Source of the DNA: Acidobacteriaceae bacterium
GTDB lineage: Bacteria; Acidobacteriota; Terriglobia; Terriglobales; Acidobacteriaceae
DNA length: 43,973 nucleotides
Assembly (NCBI GenBank): GCA_030041515.1
Contig: JASHNS010000044.1
Span: 1 to 43,973, forward strand
Direction of reading: 5' to 3'
Made by a program: the position numbers and the translations under genes. This document shows positions 35,529-43,100 of this stretch, piece after piece; the stretch's first letter is position 1; every line of letters starts with the position of its first letter. The notes beneath the pieces were generated by a model that was given only the letters and a program-made list of their open reading frames with translations, searched no databases and was not told the DNA's origin.

Positions 35529-38060
35529 CTACGGCTCCAGCCGCAGTGTGTGAACCGTGGCCGCCATCACTGCCTGATCCGTAAAGGGCAGCGCAAAAGT
35601 GCGGCCGTGGTACCAGTAAGACCATTGATCGCGGTAATACGAGCTCAGCGGATCGCCCGACTCGCCCATTACGATGTTCTCCGTTGCCGAGTCCACGTTT
35701 CCCCAGTCGATCGTGAACCGCTGCGAAGGGCCGAAGGTGCGCGCCACCTGCTTCACGGTCGTCGTGTCGCCGGACTGGGGCTGGGACCCGGTCCCCGTCC
35801 AGCTCCTGAACCATGGCAGCAGCCCATAGATCGGATGCTCGACGTCTACAGGATGCGCGTACCCATACCGCCACTTGCTCAGGTCGGGAGGGGCGCCGTC
35901 CATCATGAGACCCTGCCGCACGCAGTCTGCGAGAAAATCATCCCATCCTGGATACTTTGGTGGCAGCCATGCCGGATCTTCTTTCATCATGATTTGCTCA
36001 CCGGCGTAGATGCTCTCTCCCCACCGATAGTCCTTCCACATATTGCCCAATTTTGGCTGGAGCAACATCGGGTAGAAAGCCTGCTTCGCCGCCGCGACGA
36101 TTGCCGCCGGCGCTGAGTCGATGCTGACCACCCCATCCCAGGTTCGCAGCAGGTCCGCCGCCTGTCGCAGTTGTTTGCCAGCGTGGTCGGCATGGTCGAT
36201 ACCATACGCCAGCCGCTGCGCGATCTCCTGATCCACTTCCGAATACACGTCCGATTGCAGGATCAGCATGTCTTTTGGCGTCAATCCTGTCTTCGGGCCC
36301 AGCCATTTCCAGATTCGCTCGTTGCGGTATGGATCTCCCCACTCCAGCGTCGGAGGATAGATGTCGCCCTTCGGGGTGACTCGCGAGTTGGCAGTCGCGA
36401 GCAGGCCACCCGGCGGATCGTACGACCAGGGAAGCTCGTCCACGGGAATGAATCCCTGCCACTGGTGCGTATCGTCCGTGATCGGCATGCCTTCCAGACC
36501 ATTCGGACGCATCGGGATGAGGCCCACGGCCTGATAGCCGATATTTCCCTGATCATCGGCGTACACCACATTCTGCGTCGGAGCCCACCACTGGCTGAGA
36601 GCCCGGCGAAAATCCGCCCAATTAGCCGCTGTATCCAGCGCCTGCAACGGAAATCCGTGCGCAGCTGCGCTGTAAATCGTCCAGTCCAGCGCGAGAGTTC
36701 GCTTTTCGCCGGGAATCAGCGGCGTAATCACCACGCCATGATCGGTGCGCTCCACATCCACCGTCACATCGTGTTTGCCACGGATCCGGATCGTTTGCAG
36801 GTCGTGCTGCAGCGGATGCCACACGCCGTCAGTTCCCAGATACTCACCCTGCTCGTTGGTTTTTTCCACGTAAATGTCCTGCGTGTCGCCATAAAGCGCC
36901 GTAAATCCCCACGCAATATGCCCGTTGTGGCCGGCAACAACAAATGGAAGTCCCGGCACGCTCAGACCAGCCGCATGAAATCCTGGCGCTTCCATGTCGA
37001 TCTCGTACCAGATGTTCGGAATCTGGTGCGCCAGGTGCATGTCATTCGAGAGCATCGCGTGTCCGCTGGCGGTCTTCGCCCCGGAAACGACCCACTGATT
37101 CGAACCCGGATCGCACCCGGGACAGTCGGACGCGCTGCTTTTCAGCACCTCCGACCACAATGTGCCGGAGTCGCGCGATCCAAACCGGTTCGCCGCGAGG
37201 CGAGCCGGCAACGGAAACGTATCCGGACTGCTCTCCGGCCGGCTCTCTGCGTCCGCCGCTGTAAGGCCTCCCTCCCAGGCCCTCGCTTCAAATCCTGTCT
37301 GGCTCTTGTCGAGGGGAACATCCGGAATCACCTGATTCGGTGTTGAGATCGAAGGCTGGCTTGAAATCACCGGATGATCTCGCCACGTTGTTGAAGGGTA
37401 GAGATCTGCCGCCAATGTTGGTCCCAGTTTGGCTGTGATCCGTTCACGCTCGATCTTCTCCGGCCAATGCTCGTCGAGCATCTGCACCATCCCCAGCGCC
37501 ACTGTGATGGAATCGGCGGGAGTCCAGGCTCGAGGCCGGTACATCAGAAGGCGGATCTCCGCCGGCAGCCGGTCCTGATGCGACTGGATGTACGCATTGA
37601 CGCCCCGAGCGTAGTCTTCCATATGCTGGCGATCCTGGTCGTCCAGCTGCGCCGTCATCCGCTCTGCCGTCGCGCGAAGGGCTAACATCCGCTGGATCCG
37701 ATCGTGCTCCAGCAGTTTTGGTCCCAGGATTTCCGCTGCATCGCCCGCAGTCATGCGCCGCGCCATATCGAGTTCCCACAACCGGTCCTGAGCGGTCACA
37801 TAGCCTTGCGCAAAGAGGAGATCATCCAGATTGGCAGCCTGGATGTGCGGTACCCCGTGCTGGTCGCGCCGCACGGTCACCGCCGCCTTCAACCCGCTCA
37901 GATAAACCGTCCCGTCCAGTTGAGGCAGGGACGCACGCATGGCGTGCATCAACCACCATCCGCATCCGAATGCCGCGAGCACTACGATCAGGGCGAGGAC
38001 CAGCAGCCCAGCTGCCACGCGCAATGCAGCACCCCCGCCCTCAGCCCTGACGAAGCTCAT
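35529..38060 (-). CDS. Penicillin acylase family protein (Ntn hydrolase)
   Basis: This 843-residue precursor has an N-terminal membrane segment (residues 12-36) and the penicillin amidase fold: VRRDQHGVPHIQA, AQGYVTAQDRLWELDMARR, then the autoprocessing site PGSNQWVVSG with nucleophile S320, and LSNDMHLAHQIPNIWYEI. Precursor self-cleavage before S320 would give alpha and beta chains, acting in the periplasm. Substrates in the family include penicillins, acyl-homoserine lactones and other amides; an AHL-acylase (quorum-quenching) role is possible but unproven. ATG 38060 lies 49 bp from the divergent MpaB gene. Confidence 0.93.
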   Translation of the reverse strand: MSFVRAEGGGAALRVAAGLLVLALIVVLAAFGCGWWLMHAMRASLPQLDGTVYLSGLKAAVTVRRDQHGVPHIQAANLDDLLFAQGYVTAQDRLWELDMARRMTAGDAAEILGPKLLEHDRIQRMLALRATAERMTAQLDDQDRQHMEDYARGVNAYIQSHQDRLPAEIRLLMYRPRAWTPADSITVALGMVQMLDEHWPEKIERERITAKLGPTLAADLYPSTTWRDHPVISSQPSISTPNQVIPDVPLDKSQTGFEARAWEGGLTAADAESRPESSPDTFPLPARLAANRFGSRDSGTLWSEVLKSSASDCPGCDPGSNQWVVSGAKTASGHAMLSNDMHLAHQIPNIWYEIDMEAPGFHAAGLSVPGLPFVVAGHNGHIAWGFTALYGDTQDIYVEKTNEQGEYLGTDGVWHPLQHDLQTIRIRGKHDVTVDVERTDHGVVITPLIPGEKRTLALDWTIYSAAAHGFPLQALDTAANWADFRRALSQWWAPTQNVVYADDQGNIGYQAVGLIPMRPNGLEGMPITDDTHQWQGFIPVDELPWSYDPPGGLLATANSRVTPKGDIYPPTLEWGDPYRNERIWKWLGPKTGLTPKDMLILQSDVYSEVDQEIAQRLAYGIDHADHAGKQLRQAADLLRTWDGVVSIDSAPAAIVAAAKQAFYPMLLQPKLGNMWKDYRWGESIYAGEQIMMKEDPAWLPPKYPGWDDFLADCVRQGLMMDGAPPDLSKWRYGYAHPVDVEHPIYGLLPWFRSWTGTGSQPQSGDTTTVKQVARTFGPSQRFTIDWGNVDSATENIVMGESGDPLSSYYRDQWSYWYHGRTFALPFTDQAVMAATVHTLRLEP

Positions 38061-38086
38061 GCAGTCCCATTCTCGCAGACTGAAAT

Positions 38087-38114
38087 GCCATGTCTCCGAT
38101 AATGGAGACATGGC
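38087..38114. promoter_or_regulatory. 11-bp inverted repeat covering the ribosome-binding site and start of the MpaB gene
   Basis: GCCATGTCTCC (38087-38097) and GGAGACATGGC (38104-38114) are perfect complements separated by GATAAT. The right arm contains GGAG and the ATG 38110-38112 of the DUF2236 gene, so in RNA the start region would be locked in a stem. As DNA it is also a good dimeric operator in the divergent gap. Confidence 0.65.
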
Positions 38115-39078
38115 GCGCCTTGTCTCTCGTAACGATCTGGAAAGCCTTCTCGCCTCCATCGAGCGTGCCTGCCCTGATCCGCGCGCCGGCATATTCGGCC
38201 CTGACTCCGCCACCTGGAGGCTCAGCCGCGAGTCCGCCGTTTTCCTTGGCGCCGGCCGCGCTGCTCTTCTCCAGCTCGCGCATCCCTGGGTGGCAACCGC
38301 GCTCGCCCAACATTCATCGCTGCTCAACGATCCCATTGCCAGGTTTCACAATACGTTTCGCATCGTCTTCACGATGATCTTCGGCTCGCTGCAGCAGGCT
38401 TCGGCCGCCGCGCGCCACCTGCACACGCTCCATACCCACATTCAGGGCGAATTGACTGAGCCGGCAGCTGCGTGGCCACGCGGCGCTCATTACGAAGCGA
38501 ATGAGATCCCCGCCCTCCGATGGGTTTACGCGACCCTCGTCGAAAGTGCTGTCCTCGCCTGCGAATCGGTGATGCCGTTCAGCCGTGCAGACCGCGAGGC
38601 GTATTACCGCGAAAGTCGTACGATGGCTGCGCTTTTCGGTCTTCCCCCCTCGGCTCTACCCCCTGACTGGGCGGCCTTTCAGGAGTACGTCGGCCGCATG
38701 ACCGATTCCGGGGAACTTGGCGTCAGTCCCCCGGCTCAATCCATGGCACGGGCCATCCTTGCCGGGGCGGGCTCCTGGATACACCCACCGCACTGGTACC
38801 GTGCCCTCACGACTTCATGGCTCCCCCTCCGGTTTCAGGAAGAATTCGCCCTTAGCTGGGGCGCTGCGGAACAGCAAGCCGCCGCCTGCGCTTGCCGCTG
38901 GCTTCCTCGCGTCTATCGGGCAATTCCGTCGTCGATTCGTTTCGTCGGTCCGTACTTTGAAGCCCAGGCGAGACTGGCTGGCCATGGTCCCGGATGGCTC
39001 GCGCGCCGCAGCAACGCCTTCTGGACCGGCCAGCCCGTCCTGCCCTTCGCCTTCTGGCCAAATGTCGGATCCGGGTAA
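38110..39078 (+). CDS. Oxygenase MpaB family / DUF2236 protein
   Basis: This protein of about 322 residues resembles the DUF2236 family, related to rubber oxygenase Lcp and fungal MpaB. Landmarks are FLGAGRAALLQLAHPWVATALAQHS, FHNTFRIVFTMIFGS, an ALRWVYATLVESAVLACE helix and SRADREAYYRESRTMAALFGL. Histidines in the first helix pair could bind heme b. The substrate is unknown. ATG 38110 is within an inverted repeat; a longer frame from 38059 overlaps the divergent penicillin-acylase start and is unlikely. Confidence 0.9.
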   Translation: MARLVSRNDLESLLASIERACPDPRAGIFGPDSATWRLSRESAVFLGAGRAALLQLAHPWVATALAQHSSLLNDPIARFHNTFRIVFTMIFGSLQQASAAARHLHTLHTHIQGELTEPAAAWPRGAHYEANEIPALRWVYATLVESAVLACESVMPFSRADREAYYRESRTMAALFGLPPSALPPDWAAFQEYVGRMTDSGELGVSPPAQSMARAILAGAGSWIHPPHWYRALTTSWLPLRFQEEFALSWGAAEQQAAACACRWLPRVYRAIPSSIRFVGPYFEAQARLAGHGPGWLARRSNAFWTGQPVLPFAFWPNVGSG

Positions 39079-39094
39079 CTTTCACTCCCGCCAT

Positions 39095-39124
39095 TTGACA
39101 TCGCCGGCCGCGACAACCTACCCT
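39095..39124 (+). promoter_or_regulatory. Candidate sigma-70-type promoter of the Cys leader / peroxiredoxin unit
   Basis: TTGACA (39095-39100) is a perfect -35. After an 18-nt spacer, TACCCT (39119-39124) fits TAnnnT. The start point would fall near 39131, placing ATG 39134 of the leader ORF at or within a few bases of the 5' end. Confidence 0.6.
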
Positions 39125-39127
39125 GAT

Positions 39128-39205
39128 ATGCAGATGAAACCTCTCTACCCAACCTGCATGTGTATGTGCTGCTGTTGCGGCTGCGCCATGCGGGTGCACA
39201 CCTGA
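39128..39205 (+). CDS. Cysteine-rich leader peptide (candidate attenuator uORF)
   Basis: This is a 25-codon ORF (23 codons if the second ATG, 39134, is used). It encodes seven Cys: 39155, 39161, four consecutive codons at 39167-39178, and 39182. The core reads CMCMCCCCGC, followed by AMRVHT and a TGA. No ribosome-binding site precedes it, which fits a leaderless start at the predicted transcription start. An intrinsic terminator lies 34 nt after its stop, and the peroxiredoxin gene follows. Bases 39190-39196 (GCGGGTG, spanning the Met-Arg-Val codons) can pair with 39244-39250 (CACCCGC), the left arm of the terminator. The peptide probably acts through its translation and not as a product. Confidence 0.7.
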   Translation: MQMKPLYPTCMCMCCCCGCAMRVHT

Positions 39206-39239
39206 GAGAGACGATTCGACAAGTTTCGAGCATCCTCAG

Positions 39240-39273
39240 AACCCACCCGCTGCTTTAACCGGGTGGGTTTTTT
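39240..39273 (+). terminator. Intrinsic terminator / attenuator before the peroxiredoxin gene
   Basis: Perfect 10-bp arms AACCCACCCG (39240-39249) and CGGGTGGGTT (39260-39269) with a 10-nt loop run directly into six T residues (39268-39273). It could end MpaB transcripts, but the promoter and uORF between that gene and the hairpin, and the lack of a recognisable promoter in 39274-39321, point to regulated read-through into the peroxiredoxin gene. Confidence 0.88.
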
Positions 39274-39321
39274 CGCCCCCGGGCGCAGCTCAAACGCATC
39301 GCCTCAGGAGGAATCAGTATC

Positions 39322-39978
39322 ATGTCTCTTCGCATCAACGATATTGCGCCGAATTTCACCGCCGAGACAACCCACGGTACCATCCATTTTCACGACTGGA
39401 TCGATGGTCATTGGGCCGTCCTCTTTTCCCACCCCAAGGACTTTACGCCGGTGTGCACCACCGAACTGGGCGCCGTCGCCGGCCTCGAGAAGGAATTCGC
39501 GAAACGCGGCGCGAAAGTCATCGGCCTCTCCGTCGATCCCGTCGACAGTCACAGGAAGTGGGAAGGCGACATTCGCGACGTCACCGGCCACACGGTCAAT
39601 TACCCCATGATTGGTGATCCGGAGCTCAAGGTGGCGAAACTCTACGACATGCTGCCCGCTGATGCCGGCGACACATCCGAAGGCCGCACTCCGGCGCACA
39701 ATGCCACTGTCCGCACAGTATTCGTGATCGGACCCGATAAGCGCATCAAACTCCACTTGTCCTATCCCATGAGTACCGGCCGTAATTTCGATGAGATCCT
39801 GCGCGTGCTTGACTCCATGCAGCTCACCGCAAAGCACAAGGTCTCCACTCCTGCCAACTGGAAGCAGGGCGATGACATCATCATCGGCGGAGCGGTTTCC
39901 AATGAGGAGGCCGATAAGCTCTTCCCCGGCTACAAGACGGTGAAGCCGTATCTGCGCACAGCGCCTCAACCGCAGTAA
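39322..39978 (+). CDS. 1-Cys peroxiredoxin (Prx6 type)
   Basis: This 218-residue protein reduces peroxides through C45 in HPKDFTPVCTTELG. The long C-terminal domain (ADKLFPGYKTVKPYLR) is characteristic of the Prx6 subfamily. MSLRINDIAPNFTAETTHG is a typical N terminus. A strong AGGAGG lies at 39305-39310, 10 nt before the ATG. The gene follows a Cys-rich uORF and terminator and precedes tRNA-Cys, a context suggesting that its expression follows cysteine supply or thiol stress. Confidence 0.95.
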   Translation: MSLRINDIAPNFTAETTHGTIHFHDWIDGHWAVLFSHPKDFTPVCTTELGAVAGLEKEFAKRGAKVIGLSVDPVDSHRKWEGDIRDVTGHTVNYPMIGDPELKVAKLYDMLPADAGDTSEGRTPAHNATVRTVFVIGPDKRIKLHLSYPMSTGRNFDEILRVLDSMQLTAKHKVSTPANWKQGDDIIIGGAVSNEEADKLFPGYKTVKPYLRTAPQPQ

Positions 39979-40001
39979 ACGAAAATGTCATGAGTTCCAA
40001 A

Positions 40002-40027
40002 TCCGCCTCTGCGCTCGCAGAGGCGGA
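40002..40027. terminator. Strong hairpin between peroxiredoxin and tRNA-Cys
   Basis: TCCGCCTCTGCG (40002-40013) and CGCAGAGGCGGA (40016-40027) are perfect 12-nt arms around a 2-nt centre. There is no T-run on the plus strand. It ends 6 bp before the tRNA, so it may be a weak terminator or an RNA-processing signal if the genes are co-transcribed. Confidence 0.5.
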
Positions 40028-40033
40028 ACAAGG

Positions 40034-40109
40034 GCACCGGTGGCGAAGCGGCTAACGCGCTGGTCTGCAAAACCAGTATTCGCGGGTTCAATTCCCGCCC
40101 GGTGCTCCA
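40034..40109 (+). tRNA. tRNA-Cys (anticodon GCA)
   Basis: The cloverleaf folds fully. The acceptor stem GCACCGG (40034-40040) pairs with CCGGTGC (40099-40105). The D stem is GCG/CGC. The anticodon stem CTGGT/ACCAG encloses loop CTGCAAA with anticodon GCA at 40067-40069. The variable loop has five bases, and the T stem GCGGG/CCCGC encloses TTCAATT. The discriminator is T (U73), the identity base of tRNA-Cys, and CCA is encoded (40107-40109). Confidence 0.96.
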
Positions 40110-40119
40110 AAGTTCAAGG

Positions 40120-40149
40120 AAAAAGGCTCTGCCCGCGGGCAGAGCCTTT
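40120..40149. terminator. Bidirectional terminator between tRNA-Cys and the TonB receptor gene
   Basis: AAAGGCTCTGCCC (40122-40134) and GGGCAGAGCCTTT (40137-40149) are perfect 13-bp arms. On the minus strand the stem is followed by TTTTT (40124-40120), giving a good intrinsic terminator for the receptor. On the plus strand it would end the tRNA transcript with a shorter T-run. Confidence 0.85.
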
Positions 40150-40166
40150 CAGTTTGGCGGCGCAGT

Positions 40167-43100
40167 TTAGAAGTCGTACCGCAGGGCAAACTGCATCCGC
40201 CGGGGCTGGCTCATCTCGGAGCTGGCGATGCCAAGGTTGTTGTCCGTGAGCCCCGATCCTATGGACTGGGGATCAAAGCGCACCGTATTGGTGACGTTAT
40301 AGATCTCCCAATCAAATTTCAGGGTGCCGTCCTCCAGGAATCCGCTTCCGGCGGAGATCTTCCACGATTTGTTCAACCCCGAGTCGATGTCCATCAACCC
40401 ATCGCCACGGAAGTTGTTCCGCTCCCCTGTCTCGCCAGGATAGGGCAGCCGGATGCCGCCGGCAGGACCGGATTGACCAGGACAGAGTCGGCCGCCGCAG
40501 GTGAGGCTGGTATTGATGGCCGCCGCGTCGTCAAAATACAGGGGATCCCCAAAGGAATCGAAGTGTTTGTGCACTCTGACCTCGCCAGGATTGGTCACAA
40601 TTCCAAAGCCTTCCTGCTGCCAGTTGGTGGTAAAGCCGGGCTCGAATAATGAGAACGGCAAACCGCTGCTGACACGGCTCAGGCCGGACAGCTGCCAGCC
40701 CCCAACGAAAAAGTTCTCGAAACGATTGTCGTTCGCCAGGAGCTGCCGCCCATGTCCAAACGGCAGGTCCCACAACCCGTCCACCGTGATCAGGCTGCGC
40801 GCATCGAAGTCGGAGGGCCCGCGATTCAATTGCGGCTTCCACGTGTTGATGATGCTGCTCAGCGCTCTGCTGGTGCTGAACTCGATGCTGCGCTCCGCAT
40901 CGGAACCTTCATCCTCCGATTTCGAGAACGTATAGCTGACGGTCAGATCCAGACCATGCGTGAAGGGATGGCTCAGGGTAAACTGCATCGCGTTGTAGTA
41001 GCTCATGCCCATCGCCGCCAGCGAATACAGCGACGAGAACTGGGATTGCCAGAAGTGCGGCACCCAGTTGGCGGGCGCGGGATAGAAACCAAATCCGGAG
41101 GACGCGGGTCCGAAGAAGTCGAGGTCCGCCAGCGCCGAGGTCGCACCAAGGTTTGAGCGGTAGGGAACCCACTCGTTGTTGAAGATGGCCTGGGTCGCGC
41201 TCTCGCCGGAATAGTCGTAATTCGCCATCCAGGGAAACACATCCTCAAAGTACTGAATCGGCTGGATGGTCTGCGTGTTGCCAACAACGTACGGCGGGCT
41301 CGTGTTGCTGTAAATGCAGTGGCAGCTTCCGTCGTTGAGATCCACTTCTCTTGAGAGTTTCGATCCGGCATGGAAATAATCGCCCCCGCCCTGCGGATCC
41401 ACATAGTCCGTTGGCTCGGCGAGATCGAGTTGCTGCAGCAGATGCCGGCCCAGGGTGCCGACATAATCCGTTTCCAGCGTCCAGCCGCCAAACTGATGCT
41501 GTATCGAAAGGTTGAAAGCCTCCGTGTACGGCGTCTTGATCTGGCTGTCCAGACCCCAGGTGATCGCGAATCCCATGACTGGATCGAACGGCGGCGTATA
41601 CGGATAGGTCTGCGGAGAAGCGCCCGCACCATTTGTAAAGGGCAGCACGTTCCGGGCTGTGTAGCGTGGCGAACTCTCGGAATCGTAGGTGCTCGCAGCG
41701 TTGGTGACGGCGCCGCTCAGCCCATAAGACCCATTCTGGTCGAAGATATTCACCAGGCCTTCGCCGAAATTGTCGTAGTAGATGCCGGCGCCCGCCCGGA
41801 TCGTCGTGTGGGACGTCGGAGCGTAAGCAATCGCGAGGCGCGGCGCGATCGCGTCCTTCGACATCGGATAAAAGCCGGGCTTCCCGTAATAGTTGCCCGC
41901 CGGAGCGAAGGTGAGCAACGGCTCGTAGATCTGGCCCTGCAACGCGGCCGCTTCCCGCTGTTTGTACCAGGTATGCGTGTCGATCGTCGGCGTCACTTCC
42001 TGGCCATCGGTCTCATACGGCGTTTCCAGCAGCGTGTGCCGCATACCCACCGTGATCGTGAGATTCGGCAGCGGCTTCCACGCGTCCTGCAGGTAGTACT
42101 CAAAGTTCCACGCCCGGAAGCGGCGGGTGAGCGGCGCTCCGTCGGCCAGCAATGTGCCGGACGTCGCGCTGGTCAGCTGGTAGTTGTACTGATTCGTCAC
42201 TGACGGCACCGTCCCTACCAGGTTGGCATAGGCAATCACATAGGAATTCGCGAAGCCTGAGTCGTAGGTGGGATACCCTGCGAGGGTGGCTGGATCCGGC
42301 GGACTTCCCCCCAGCCAGTAAGGATTCGTGCTGCCGCTGTTGAAGGATGCGGCGTTCGAAACTCGATTCTGATCGATCAGCCGCCAGTTCGCTCCAAACT
42401 GAAAATCATGCTTGCCGTGATTCCAGTTGAAGTTGTCGACGATGTTGTTCACCGGCACGGATGAGATGGTGGTCCGGGTTTCCGCCGTCGGCGTATCCAT
42501 GAAGCGAAAATCGACATAATCGCCCTGCCCAATCCCGACGTTCCCATATCCCTGGCGGATATAGCCGTATCGGATATCATTCACCAGATTCGGCGAAATC
42601 GACCAGGTATCGCCCCCGATGATGCCCTTCGTGTTGTCCTCGAGCACGTAGGACGGCGGCTGCCCGGGAAATTGCTCCACACCATAGCTGGTGTCCTTCT
42701 GCAGGCCGCCCCGCACGAAGATACGATGCTTCTCAGTCGGCGTGTAATCCAGCCGGATAATACTCGTATTCAGGCTGAGCGGATCGGGCGAAGCAAACGT
42801 AAACGAGCCCGTGTTCAAACCGTCGCCGAGCAGGGTGCCGTTGGCCACCGGCTCAGATTTGAAGTAGCTGGTCGCGTTTGGATCCGGCCCCGGACCGAGC
42901 GGATACTGGGAGCTCTCGCAGCCGCCCTCGCTGATGCATCCCTGATCCAGCGTCGTCACCTGAGCACGCGAGAGCGTGATCGGCGCGCCTCCGCCCGATG
43001 GAAGGTAAATCAGGTTCCCGTTCAGATAGGACTGCGTCGCCACCGTCCGGCTCACCGTGGCGTCCTCCGCCTGACGCGTCGCCTCGTAGTTGCCGAAGAA

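Noticed and set aside
39240-39273. Reading the hairpin only as the ordinary terminator of the MpaB gene
   Set aside because: A perfect -35, a Cys-rich ORF and an antiterminator match lie between the MpaB stop and the hairpin, and no promoter is visible after it. Simple termination explains less, although it cannot be excluded.
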